From contig CAIQLZ010000056.1 of assembly GCA_903872785.1 (NCBI GenBank), positions 1-12,580 of the forward strand: 12,580 bases of DNA. Reading direction: 5' to 3'. The position numbers and the translations under genes were made by a program. Below are positions 1 through 5,601 of this stretch, one piece after another (position 1 is the first letter of the stretch; each line of letters begins with the position of its first letter). Below the pieces are notes generated by a model. That model was not told the DNA's origin. It was given only the letters and a program-made list of their open reading frames with translations, and did not search any database. Source of the DNA: Candidatus Levyibacteriota bacterium. Lineage in GTDB: Bacteria > Patescibacteriota > Microgenomatia > Levybacterales > UBA12049.

Positions 1-1
1 C

Positions 2-574
2 TGGTTAAGAAACTATCCATTAGCAAAAGATCAAATGCTTCTTTTAGAAAAAAAGAAGAAAAAAAATAGAATCCTGTCTATAGAAAAAGTTATAATTACA
101 AAGCAGAAAAAAAGAAAAAAAAGGCTTTTTTCTGTTTATAATCAAGAGAAGCAAAGATTATTGACGCTTACCGATAAAGAACTTCGAATAGCAGGACTTT
201 TTCTTTATTGGGGAGAGGGGAACAAGAGATTAAATGGTCCGGTTTCTCTTAACAATACAGATCCACAAGTTATGCAATTTACTTTATGTTGGATGACAAA
301 ATCTCTAGGAATTCCACGGGAGAAAATTAAGGTATATCTGCATCTCTATAAGGACATGAATGCAAAACAGGAAATAATGTATTGGAAAAACATGTTGAAA
401 TTATCTTTATCTCAATTTGCAAAACCCTACATTAAAGAAAGTAAGAGGAAAAATATTGTACATAAGGGATTTGGTCATGGAACATGCGGATTAGTGATAA
501 GTGATATTAGATTAAAGGAACGCGTTATGATGGGAATTAAATCTATCGCAGATTTTTATAGCGCAAAAAATTAG
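2..574 (+). CDS. Unnamed HTH/LYWxEG-family protein, 5'-truncated by the window edge
   Basis: I do not know a name for this family. The frame is open to the window's left edge. The first ATG at 35 is not the real start: residues encoded from position 2 (WLRNYPLAKDQ) align with residues 38-48 of the homologue at 2326-3009 (WIKDIVLSKDQ), so an N-terminal HTH of about 37 residues lies outside the window. A lysine-rich linker follows, encoded by A-runs around 47-122. The conserved core has GLFLYWGEG, NNTDP, a YW about 40 residues further on, QFAKPY and a GHGTCGLVIS strand. The LYW-G/A-EG helix loosely recalls a LAGLIDADG-type helix with an acidic residue, so a DNA-binding or nuclease-like role is an inference only. 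The stop (TAG) is 23 bases before a tRNA-Ile gene, and the tRNA promoter lies in that gap. Confidence 0.75.
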   Translation, partial: WLRNYPLAKDQMLLLEKKKKKNRILSIEKVIITKQKKRKKRLFSVYNQEKQRLLTLTDKELRIAGLFLYWGEGNKRLNGPVSLNNTDPQVMQFTLCWMTKSLGIPREKIKVYLHLYKDMNAKQEIMYWKNMLKLSLSQFAKPYIKESKRKNIVHKGFGHGTCGLVISDIRLKERVMMGIKSIADFYSAKN

Positions 575-578
575 CTTG

Positions 579-587
579 TGATATACT
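579..587 (+). promoter_or_regulatory. Extended -10 promoter for tRNA-Ile
   Basis: TGaTATACT is a good extended -10 element. It lies 10 bases upstream of the tRNA 5' end and just after the stop codon of the preceding gene. No convincing -35 is seen at 17 bases spacing. The tRNA is thus probably transcribed from its own promoter. Confidence 0.6.
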
Positions 588-597
588 ACTTTTTATT

Positions 598-669
598 GCG
601 CCCGTAGCTCAGCGGTAGAGCGGTTGTCTTATAAACAACAGGCGCTTGGATCGTCCCCAAGCGGGCGCA
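598..669 (+). tRNA. tRNA-Ile (anticodon UAU)
   Basis: The cloverleaf folds cleanly. The acceptor stem is GCGCCCG/CGGGCGC with 7 perfect pairs, the D arm is gctc-agcggta-gagc, the anticodon arm is gttgt-cttataa-acaac, and the T arm is cttgg-atcgtcc-ccaag, with discriminator A669 and no encoded CCA. The anticodon at 630-632 is TAT, reading AUA. Most bacteria read AUA with a CAU tRNA modified to lysidine by TilS; a directly encoded UAU avoids that need. The T loop is non-canonical: position 54 is A and position 58 is T, the reverse of the usual T54-A58 pair. T55, C56 and the D-loop GG are kept. The tyrosine recombinase gene ends 35 bases downstream, on the opposite strand. Confidence 0.9.
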
Positions 670-704
670 CAAAATTAATTTGGGATTTATCAGGGCCAAC
701 CCCT

Positions 705-1565
705 TTATAGTTCGTTGAAGGTATTATTTTCTTTGGCGCGGTCTTTAATATACTCCAGATATCTTTCGGTTGTGGAAATTTTCTTGTGTCCTAGGGCTTT
801 GGAAATTAAAATTAAAGAAACACCATGTTTTAAGTGATGGGCAACAAAAGTGTGCCTGAGATCATTTACTTTTGCATTTTTTATTTCGGCAAGCCTAAAA
901 TATCTTTCAACTGCAGTTCTGATATTTCTTATCAAAAATGGTTTACCTGATTTTGTAATAAATAAATGTTCTGAAACAGCTTTAGGTCTTATTTCCAAGT
1001 ATTTATTTAATGCTTCTTGAGCCCTAGAGTTAAGAGGCACTATTCTTTCCTCGTGTTTTTCTATTGCTGCAATGTGCAATTTATCTTTTTGAATATCAGA
1101 GAGCTTGAGACTGGCTAATTCTCCAATTCGAATCCCTGTTTGAAGCAAAAGCTCAATAACAGCAAACATGCGGGGATCATTTCTCGCTGCGTCTCTTAAA
1201 GCTCGGTATTCTGTAGGAGTCAGAATTCTGGGAGCTCCCAATTGATATTTTGGATGCGTCACCAAAAGTGAGGGGTCATCGGTTGCATATTCATTTGCCT
1301 TAAGGAATCTGTAGAAAGTCCTGGTTGAATTGAGTTTTCTGGAAATTGACTTTGGCGTATATCCGTTTTTGGACATTTTGGCCAAAAATGACTCAATATC
1401 CTCCTTTGTTACATCTTGAATATGATTTTTAGAAAGTTCTTTTAAAAAATTAACCAGCTGCTCAATATCCTTGCCATATGCTACAATTGTAGATAGCGAG
1501 TGTTTATTTTCGCTTAAGTATCTTTTGAACTCTTGATGTGCGTCTTTGATATCAATTGCCTTCAT
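705..1565 (-). CDS. Tyrosine recombinase/integrase, XerC/XerD type
   Basis: This 286-residue protein has the two-domain layout and length of XerC/XerD, which resolve chromosome dimers at dif, or of a phage-type integrase. Residues 1-95 form the SAM-like core-binding domain. The catalytic domain follows, with R146 (TGIRIGEL), a probable Lys at about 170 (EKHEERIVPL), R237, H260 (LGHKKIS) and nucleophile Y269 (STTERYLEY). The first His of the HxxR motif is replaced: the sequence reads N234-D-L-R237. That residue is usually His or Lys in active members, so activity may be altered, although some lineages tolerate changes here. The gene converges on tRNA-Ile and diverges from the division gene at 1616. 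It could be the housekeeping Xer or the remnant of an element; no att duplication of the tRNA 3' end was seen in the window. Confidence 0.88.
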   Translation of the reverse strand: MKAIDIKDAHQEFKRYLSENKHSLSTIVAYGKDIEQLVNFLKELSKNHIQDVTKEDIESFLAKMSKNGYTPKSISRKLNSTRTFYRFLKANEYATDDPSLLVTHPKYQLGAPRILTPTEYRALRDAARNDPRMFAVIELLLQTGIRIGELASLKLSDIQKDKLHIAAIEKHEERIVPLNSRAQEALNKYLEIRPKAVSEHLFITKSGKPFLIRNIRTAVERYFRLAEIKNAKVNDLRHTFVAHHLKHGVSLILISKALGHKKISTTERYLEYIKDRAKENNTFNEL

Positions 1566-1584
1566 ATTTAAAATTTAGATAGCC

Positions 1585-1590
1585 TATAAT
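1585..1590 (+). promoter_or_regulatory. Candidate -10 box for the FtsB/DivIC-like gene
   Basis: A perfect TATAAT lies 25 bases before the ATG at 1616 and overlaps the minus-strand -10 of the recombinase. No good -35 is seen. A second candidate, TATAAG at 1605-1610, is 5 bases before the ATG and would give a leaderless transcript. I cannot choose between them from sequence alone. Confidence 0.35.
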
Positions 1591-1614
1591 ATCAATAAAA
1601 GGGCTATAAGTCAA
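1586..1614 (-). promoter_or_regulatory. Promoter for the tyrosine recombinase
   Basis: On the minus strand TTGACT (1614-1609) and TATTAT (1591-1586) are separated by exactly 17 bases. The start codon lies 20 bases further on. No Shine-Dalgarno sequence is visible in the short leader. Confidence 0.6.
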
Positions 1615-1615
1615 G

Positions 1616-1957
1616 ATGAAAAAAATTGCCTTCATTGTAACAATAATCATCCTCATTCTTATTATTAATAATTTAGTACGCTCAATGTATGATATTTGGC
1701 AAAAAAAAGACGTAGAAATTCAGGCACAAAAGGAATTGGATTTCCAAAAGCAGGAAAATCAGAGATTAAAAGCGGCACTTTCTTATTCTAAAACTCAAGA
1801 ATTTATAGAAAAGGAGGCTCGGGATAAGCTTTTTATGTTTAAGAAAGGCGAACAAAAAGTACTTATTCCTCAGGAATCAGGAAATTCGAATGAAAATCCG
1901 TCAGATGGCGGAAATGATCCTAATTGGAAAAAGTGGTGGAATCTGTTCTTTGAATAG
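1616..1957 (+). CDS. Septum formation initiator family (FtsB/DivIC-like)
   Basis: This 113-residue protein has the classic layout of small bitopic division proteins. There is a short cytoplasmic Met-Lys-Lys start, one membrane helix at about residues 4-21, a heptad-like coiled coil (about 27-58, rich in Gln/Glu/Lys/Leu) and the family motif FIEKEARDKLFMFKKGEQ followed by a VLIP strand. FtsB/DivIC joins FtsL and FtsQ/DivIB in the divisome and helps trigger septal peptidoglycan synthesis. The C-terminal tail is Asn/Asp/Gly-rich and ends in an aromatic patch (NWKKWWNLFFE). FtsB and DivIC cannot be told apart here. The gene converges on the intron-containing tRNA-fMet, with only 7 bases between its stop and the tRNA 3' end. 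Confidence 0.85.
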   Translation: MKKIAFIVTIIILILIINNLVRSMYDIWQKKDVEIQAQKELDFQKQENQRLKAALSYSKTQEFIEKEARDKLFMFKKGEQKVLIPQESGNSNENPSDGGNDPNWKKWWNLFFE

Positions 1958-1964
1958 GTCTTTG

Positions 1965-2215
1965 TTGCGGGGTCGGGAGTTGCGCCCGACCTGTGAGATT
2001 ATGCAACTGTTGCTCCGGTTACCCAGAGTGTCGGACTATATCTTCACCCAGTCAGACTGGGGCTTAGCGTGTAGTCTCTACGGAGTCCTTTTCAGGTTCC
2101 CTCGGTATTGTCCTTTATATCCTAAAGGATTTCACCGATATAGCTAAGTTCTCTTTCATTATTGCTAATAAAAGGGCCCATTTTGAGCCTCACGTGCACT
2201 GTACACTACCCCGCG
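1965..2215 (-). tRNA. Initiator tRNA-fMet (CAU), interrupted by a group I intron
   Basis: Exons are 2215-2186 and 2003-1965 on the minus strand. Joined, they give acceptor CGCGGGG/CCCCGCA, in which C1 and A72 are mismatched; this is the hallmark of bacterial initiator tRNA. The anticodon stem is TGAGG/TCTCA, the loop CTCATAA (anticodon CAT at 2003-2001), the T stem TCGGG/CCCGA, with discriminator A1965 and no encoded CCA. The elbow is odd. The D arm (GTGT-ACAGT-GCAC) has a very short loop without GG, and the T loop is CGCAACT, lacking both T54 and T55. The usual G18/G19 to T55/C56 contacts therefore cannot form normally. The usual three G-C pairs at the base of the anticodon stem are also not all present. 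The gene is still probably the functional initiator, because the acceptor and anticodon features are intact. Confidence 0.9.
2004..2185 (-). ncRNA. Group I self-splicing intron (182 nt) in the tRNA-fMet anticodon loop
   Basis: The intron lies between U33 and C34. The 5' exon ends in U, and its GGCU can pair with GGCC of the guide sequence at 2174-2178, with a U-G wobble at the splice site (P1). The intron ends in G at 2004. Core helices, given as plus coordinates: P3 2143-2148 with 2063-2068 (CTTAGC/GCTAAG); P4 2134-2138 with 2102-2106 (TCGGT/ACCGA); P5 2124-2129 with 2111-2116; P7 2072-2076 with 2034-2038 (GACTA/TAGTC, inside the typical AAGATATAGTC); P8 2056-2061 with 2047-2052; P9 2023-2028 with 2013-2018, closed by a GTAA tetraloop of the GNRA class. 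No open reading frame lies inside, so any homing activity would have to come from elsewhere. Confidence 0.9.
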
Positions 2216-2224
2216 CGTAAAAGC

Positions 2225-2253
2225 ATCTTATCAAAATTAGAGATTGTAGTCAA
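2225..2253 (-). promoter_or_regulatory. Promoter for tRNA-fMet
   Basis: On the minus strand TTGACT (2253-2248), a 17-base spacer and TAAGAT (2230-2225), with an extended -10 TG (TGaTAAGAT). The -10 ends 9 bases before the tRNA 5' end, so the primary transcript should start only 2-3 bases upstream of the mature tRNA. Confidence 0.7.
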
Positions 2254-2291
2254 TGCAATCTTGTATGAAGTTATGCTTTAATTATTTCTTG

Positions 2292-2319
2292 TTGACATTA
2301 TGCATATAGGATCCATAAT
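2292..2319 (+). promoter_or_regulatory. Promoter with overlapping dyads for the HTH protein at 2326
   Basis: TTGACA (2292-2297), a 16-base spacer and CATAAT (2314-2319); the -10 ends 6 bases before the ATG, so the mRNA should be leaderless. The promoter is full of dyads: CATTATG 2296-2302 with CATAATG 2314-2320, and ATCCAT-A-ATGGAT 2311-2323. The palindrome ATGCAT occurs at 2300 and again at 2322, two helical turns apart. This suggests an operator, possibly for the HTH protein itself. Confidence 0.6.
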
Positions 2320-2325
2320 GGATGC

Positions 2326-3009
2326 ATGCAGTACAATCAAGATATAAAAGATAAAGTTCGTCATCTGAGACAAAAGGGTTTTAGCCTCGGGCAAATATTT
2401 AATGCTACAAATGTTCCTCGTACCACTATTCGTACCTGGATTAAAGACATTGTTTTATCTAAAGATCAGGTACAAATCTTGAAAGACCGTGTTCAAAAAG
2501 CTTTACAAGGGGGGAGAATAAAATCTCAAAAAATTAAAAAAAACCAGAGAGATAAAAATGAGAAAAAATTAATTAAGACCGGAATAAATGAAATTGGAGA
2601 ATTGAGCCCCAGGGATTTTTTAATTTCAGGGGTGTCCTTATATTGGGCGGAAGGACTTAAGAATAAGCACGAACATCGCTTAGGCTTCTGTAATTCAGAT
2701 CCATTTATGGTTAAATTTTATATTCATTGGTTGGAAAAATATTTGGATATCGATAAAAAACAATTAATTGCACGATTAACCCTTAATTGTCTATATAAAG
2801 ATAAAGTTAATGAGATGCAAACTTTTTGGTCTAAAACAATAGGAATACCTTTAGGTCAATTTACAAAACCATTTTTCCAAACCTCGAAGTGGAAAAAACA
2901 GTATAATACGACTAATTATCACGGAGCTTTAAGAATTCATGTGAAGGAAAGCTTAGATCGGTTATTGAAGATGAAGGGTTGGATTGAAGGATTAAAAATG
3001 TTAAAATAG
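2326..3009 (+). CDS. Unnamed HTH/LYWxEG-family protein, complete copy
   Basis: This is a complete 227-residue copy of the family seen in truncated form at 2-574. Residues about 5-42 look like a homeodomain/transposase-type helix-turn-helix (GFSLGQIFNATNVPRTTIRT). A basic linker follows (about 55-85). The conserved core has SLYWAEG at about 105-111, NSDP, a W about 16 residues later, FW, IPLGQFTKPFF and a YHGALRIHV strand, ending in LLKMKGWIEGL. I do not recognise a characterised function. A LAGLIDADG-like nuclease fold with an acidic residue in LYWAEG is a guess; a transcription regulator is the main alternative. ATG 2326 is the first start in frame after a strong promoter; an ATG at 2318 is in another frame and soon stops. 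The gene diverges from the intron-containing tRNA-fMet, and tRNA-Met starts 9 bases after its stop. Confidence 0.8.
   Translation: MQYNQDIKDKVRHLRQKGFSLGQIFNATNVPRTTIRTWIKDIVLSKDQVQILKDRVQKALQGGRIKSQKIKKNQRDKNEKKLIKTGINEIGELSPRDFLISGVSLYWAEGLKNKHEHRLGFCNSDPFMVKFYIHWLEKYLDIDKKQLIARLTLNCLYKDKVNEMQTFWSKTIGIPLGQFTKPFFQTSKWKKQYNTTNYHGALRIHVKESLDRLLKMKGWIEGLKMLK
2979..3007 (+). promoter_or_regulatory. Promoter for tRNA-Met and probably murL-murD-tgt
   Basis: TTGGAT (2979-2984), a 17-base spacer and TAAAAT (3002-3007), with an extended -10 TG at 2999-3000. It lies inside the last codons of the preceding HTH gene. The -10 ends 11 bases before the tRNA 5' end. No other promoter or terminator is evident before murL, so the tRNA and the wall genes probably share this start. 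Confidence 0.65.
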
Positions 3010-3018
3010 TTAACACTC

Positions 3019-3090
3019 GCCAGGGTAGCTCAATGGTGGAGCACAGCATTCATAACGCTGCGGTTGTGGGTTCGATCCCCACCCCTGGTA
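3019..3090 (+). tRNA. tRNA-Met (anticodon CAU, elongator)
   Basis: The acceptor stem is GCCAGGG/CCCTGGT with a G1-U72 wobble. The D arm is gctc-aatggtg-gagc with GG, the anticodon arm cagca-ttcataa-cgctg with an A31-C39 mismatch, and the T arm gtggg-ttcgatc-cccac with a canonical loop. The discriminator is A3090 and no CCA is encoded. The anticodon is CAT at 3051-3053. It lacks the C1-A72 mismatch and G-C-rich anticodon stem of initiators, so it is elongator Met. A lysidine-type tRNA-Ile(CAU) is the alternative, but a separate tRNA-Ile(UAU) in this window makes that less likely. The 3' end lies only six bases before the murL start codon. Confidence 0.88.
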
Positions 3091-3096
3091 CTTTTT

Positions 3097-4305
3097 ATGA
3101 AATTTATTTTTAAAGGGCATGAGGCTAATTTTAAAAAAGGCGAAGTTATTTTTCATTTTGGCTTTAGGGGTGAGAAAAACATAGATTTTATTGAAAAAAT
3201 CTCTTTTCCTCCGGTTGTGACTCAAATTTCTCAGGCTCTTTTCAAGTCAATTTTGGACAACATGATGCTTATTTTAGGAATTTCGTATTGGAAACTTTAT
3301 TGTCCCAGAGAAATTATTATTGAGCCTAATTTCTTAACTAAGGATCAGGCTGAATTTTGGAATATTGTTTATACGAAGGGTATGGGGGAATTTTATTACA
3401 AGAACAAAATAGATTTTCATGGTTTAGTCAAATTTCCTTTCAGTGAAAAGGCAATTTCAGGTCCGATTAATTTCCCGAGGAAAGACCGTTCGCTAATCGG
3501 AATCGGAGGGGGTAAGGATTCGATTGTGGCTGCAGAACTTTTTAAAAAATCAAACCAGCAATTTGATCTTGTTACTTCAGATTTTCCGATACAAATTGAA
3601 GTAGCAAAGATAATTGGAGGAAAAGTGATTAATACATTTAGACAAATAGATCCAAAACTTTTAGAACTAAATAAAAAAAAAGGCACTTACAATGGACATG
3701 TTCCAATCTCCGCCTATTATGCATTTTTACTTCTTCTAATGGCGGCATTGTATGATTATAAATACGTTATTGTTGGAAATGAGAGAAGTGCTAATTACGG
3801 AAACGTTGAATATTTAGGAGAAATGATTAATCATCAGTGGAGCAAATCCGAAGAGTTTGAAAATCTTTTTAGCGAATATGTCAAAAAATTTATAACACCA
3901 GATATTATTTATTCGTCACCTCTAAGAAATATGACGGAGTCTCAGATTATAGGGGAATTTGTGAAATATCCTAAATATTTTAAAGTTTTTTCAAGCTGTA
4001 ATAAAAATTTTAAAATCAATAATCAGAGTGATCAGAGATGGTGTGGGGAATGTCCGAAATGTCTTTTTGTTTTCATATCTCTTGCGGCTTTTCTTTCCAG
4101 GAAGGAAATTGTAGATATTTTTGGGAAAAACCTTCTTGAAAATAAGTCGCTCTTACCGCTTTTCGAAGAGCTGATCGGAGCGAGAAATTTCAAGCCTTTT
4201 GAATGCGTTGGCACACCAGAAGAGGTAAAAGAAGCTCTTGGAAAAATTTCAGCCAAAGGAGAATTTACGGACAGTTTTCTTATAAAGCATTTTAAAACTT
4301 TATGA
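3097..4305 (+). CDS. murL: UDP-N-acetyl-alpha-D-muramoyl-L-alanyl-L-glutamate epimerase (MurL)
   Basis: MurL uses ATP to epimerise the terminal L-Glu of UDP-MurNAc-L-Ala-L-Glu to D-Glu in the cytoplasm, replacing glutamate racemase (MurI). The 402-residue protein has the family's PP-loop-like GGGKDS at residues 137-142, consistent with adenylation of the glutamate carboxylate, and a Cys cluster C316-G-E-C319-P-K-C322. It also has the conserved stretches VIVGNERSANYGN and GHVPISAYYAF. ATG 3097 is preferred: an upstream in-frame TTG at 3064 would start inside the tRNA. There is no Shine-Dalgarno sequence. It overlaps the MurD gene by ATGA, and this pairing is the strongest functional support, since MurL is known to work with an L-Glu-adding MurD-type ligase (MurD2). 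The assignment rests on remembered family motifs. Confidence 0.85.
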   Translation: MKFIFKGHEANFKKGEVIFHFGFRGEKNIDFIEKISFPPVVTQISQALFKSILDNMMLILGISYWKLYCPREIIIEPNFLTKDQAEFWNIVYTKGMGEFYYKNKIDFHGLVKFPFSEKAISGPINFPRKDRSLIGIGGGKDSIVAAELFKKSNQQFDLVTSDFPIQIEVAKIIGGKVINTFRQIDPKLLELNKKKGTYNGHVPISAYYAFLLLLMAALYDYKYVIVGNERSANYGNVEYLGEMINHQWSKSEEFENLFSEYVKKFITPDIIYSSPLRNMTESQIIGEFVKYPKYFKVFSSCNKNFKINNQSDQRWCGECPKCLFVFISLAAFLSRKEIVDIFGKNLLENKSLLPLFEELIGARNFKPFECVGTPEEVKEALGKISAKGEFTDSFLIKHFKTL

Positions 4306-5600
4306 AACTTGAAGAATTGAAAAAGAAAAAAATTTTGATTGTCGGAAAGGGAATTGAAGGAAGTGCGGCATATAAATATCTAAGAAAACATTTGAAAAAT
4401 ACGATTGTTGATATTGTTGATCAAAAAGGTGGAAAAAATTATTTGGATTCGCAAAAAAATTATGATTTCGCAGTAAAATCTCCGGGAATTGAACCTGAAT
4501 TAATTACCATTCCGTATACAACTGTGACTAATATTTTTTTAGCAAATGCCAAAGGAAAAATAATTGGAGTAACCGGAACAAAAGGTAAAAGTACTACCTC
4601 AACCCTTATTTATAAAATGCTGAAGGCTCAAGGTCTGGATGCATATTTGGGTGGTAATATCGGTCAATCATCTTTGGACTTTATAGATAAGTTAAATGAT
4701 AATTCATGGACGGTTTTGGAAATGTCTTCGTATCAATTAAGTGACTTAAAAATTAGTCCGCATATTGTTGTTGTTCTGATGATAACCAGCGAGCACTTGA
4801 ATTATCATAAAACTCAGGAAGAATATATTAATGCCAAAAGAAATATCTTAAGATTTCAAACTTCCCAAGATTATGCAGTCATTAATAAAGATTATCCCGC
4901 AAGTCAGGAGTCAGATATCTATGCAGTTGGACAGATTTTTAGAATAAGTCGGGAAAGAGAAGTAGGTAATGGATGTTTTGTTGAAAATAATTGCATTTGG
5001 TATGCAAAAGATGGTAAAAAAGAAAAAATAATCGAGACAGCAAAAATAAAACTTTTGGGTAGTCATAATTTGGAAAATGTATGTAGTGCAAGTTGTGTAG
5101 CTTCCATTATTGGTGTCTCAAAAACAAATATTGTCAAAGTCTTGGGAGAATTTAAAGGATTAGAGCATCGATTAGAGTTTATAGGAGAAAAAAACGGAAT
5201 ACTTTTTTACAATGATTCTTTAGCAACAGTTCCTGAAGCTGCAATTGGAGCAATGGAAGCACTTCCCGATACGGAAACTCTTATTGCCGGAGGTTTTGAC
5301 CGCGGACTTGATTATTCCGGTCTTGGACAGTATTTGAATTCAGGAAAAATAAAAACTTTAATTTTATTTCCTCCAAGTGGAGCAAGAATTTGGGAGGAAA
5401 TTTGTAAAGTGGCATCAGAAAAAAATCGGCCTGAAAAATTTGAGGTTATCTCAATGGAGCAGGCAGTTAGAATAGCTGGAGTAAAGACTTTGCCCGGAAA
5501 AATTTGTTTATTATCTCCAGCTTCCGCTAGCTTCGGAATATTTAAAGATTATAAAGATCGCGGAGAACAATTTAGGAAAGAAGTTCAAAAATTAAATTGA
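4302..5600 (+). CDS. murD: UDP-N-acetylmuramoyl-L-alanine--glutamate ligase (MurD; likely the L-Glu-adding MurD2 type)
   Basis: Cytoplasmic Mur ligase of 432 residues, the normal length for MurD. An N-terminal Rossmann-like UDP-binding domain begins with ILIVGKGIEGSAA. The central ATPase domain has the P-loop GVTGTKGKST at residues 89-98, EMSSYQLSDL, and HLNYHKTQEEYINAK with the carbamylated-Lys region. The C-terminal domain has NDSLATVPEAA and the MurD signature LLSPASASFGIFKDYKDRG. It adds glutamate to UDP-MurNAc-L-Ala using ATP. Canonical MurD takes D-Glu. Because the gene overlaps murL by ATGA, this copy more likely adds L-Glu for MurL to invert (MurD2 role); that specificity is an inference from context. 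Translational coupling to murL is likely, since there is no Shine-Dalgarno sequence. The tgt gene follows after one base. Confidence 0.92.
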   Translation: MKLEELKKKKILIVGKGIEGSAAYKYLRKHLKNTIVDIVDQKGGKNYLDSQKNYDFAVKSPGIEPELITIPYTTVTNIFLANAKGKIIGVTGTKGKSTTSTLIYKMLKAQGLDAYLGGNIGQSSLDFIDKLNDNSWTVLEMSSYQLSDLKISPHIVVVLMITSEHLNYHKTQEEYINAKRNILRFQTSQDYAVINKDYPASQESDIYAVGQIFRISREREVGNGCFVENNCIWYAKDGKKEKIIETAKIKLLGSHNLENVCSASCVASIIGVSKTNIVKVLGEFKGLEHRLEFIGEKNGILFYNDSLATVPEAAIGAMEALPDTETLIAGGFDRGLDYSGLGQYLNSGKIKTLILFPPSGARIWEEICKVASEKNRPEKFEVISMEQAVRIAGVKTLPGKICLLSPASASFGIFKDYKDRGEQFRKEVQKLN

Positions 5601-5601
5601 G

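Noticed and set aside
35..37. ATG 35 as the true start of the first gene
   Set aside because: Upstream codons from position 2 match the homologue's residues 38-48, so the gene begins outside the window.
670..704. A terminator or att site between tRNA-Ile and the recombinase
   Set aside because: Only a 4-base stem (AAGGG region) without a proper T-run was found, and no copy of the tRNA 3' end was seen elsewhere in the window.
1890..2147. An 85-codon plus-strand open frame
   Set aside because: It runs antisense through the tRNA-fMet 3' exon and the group I intron core and overlaps the end of the division gene; the peptide shows no family features.
2296..2320. A dif-like Xer site in the dyad before the HTH gene
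   Set aside because: The arms are too short, the spacer is 11 rather than 6-8 bases, and the sequence does not match the dif consensus; a promoter or operator explains it better.
3064..3096. A longer murL start at TTG 3064
   Set aside because: It would begin inside the tRNA-Met T arm; ATG 3097 gives a natural N-terminus.
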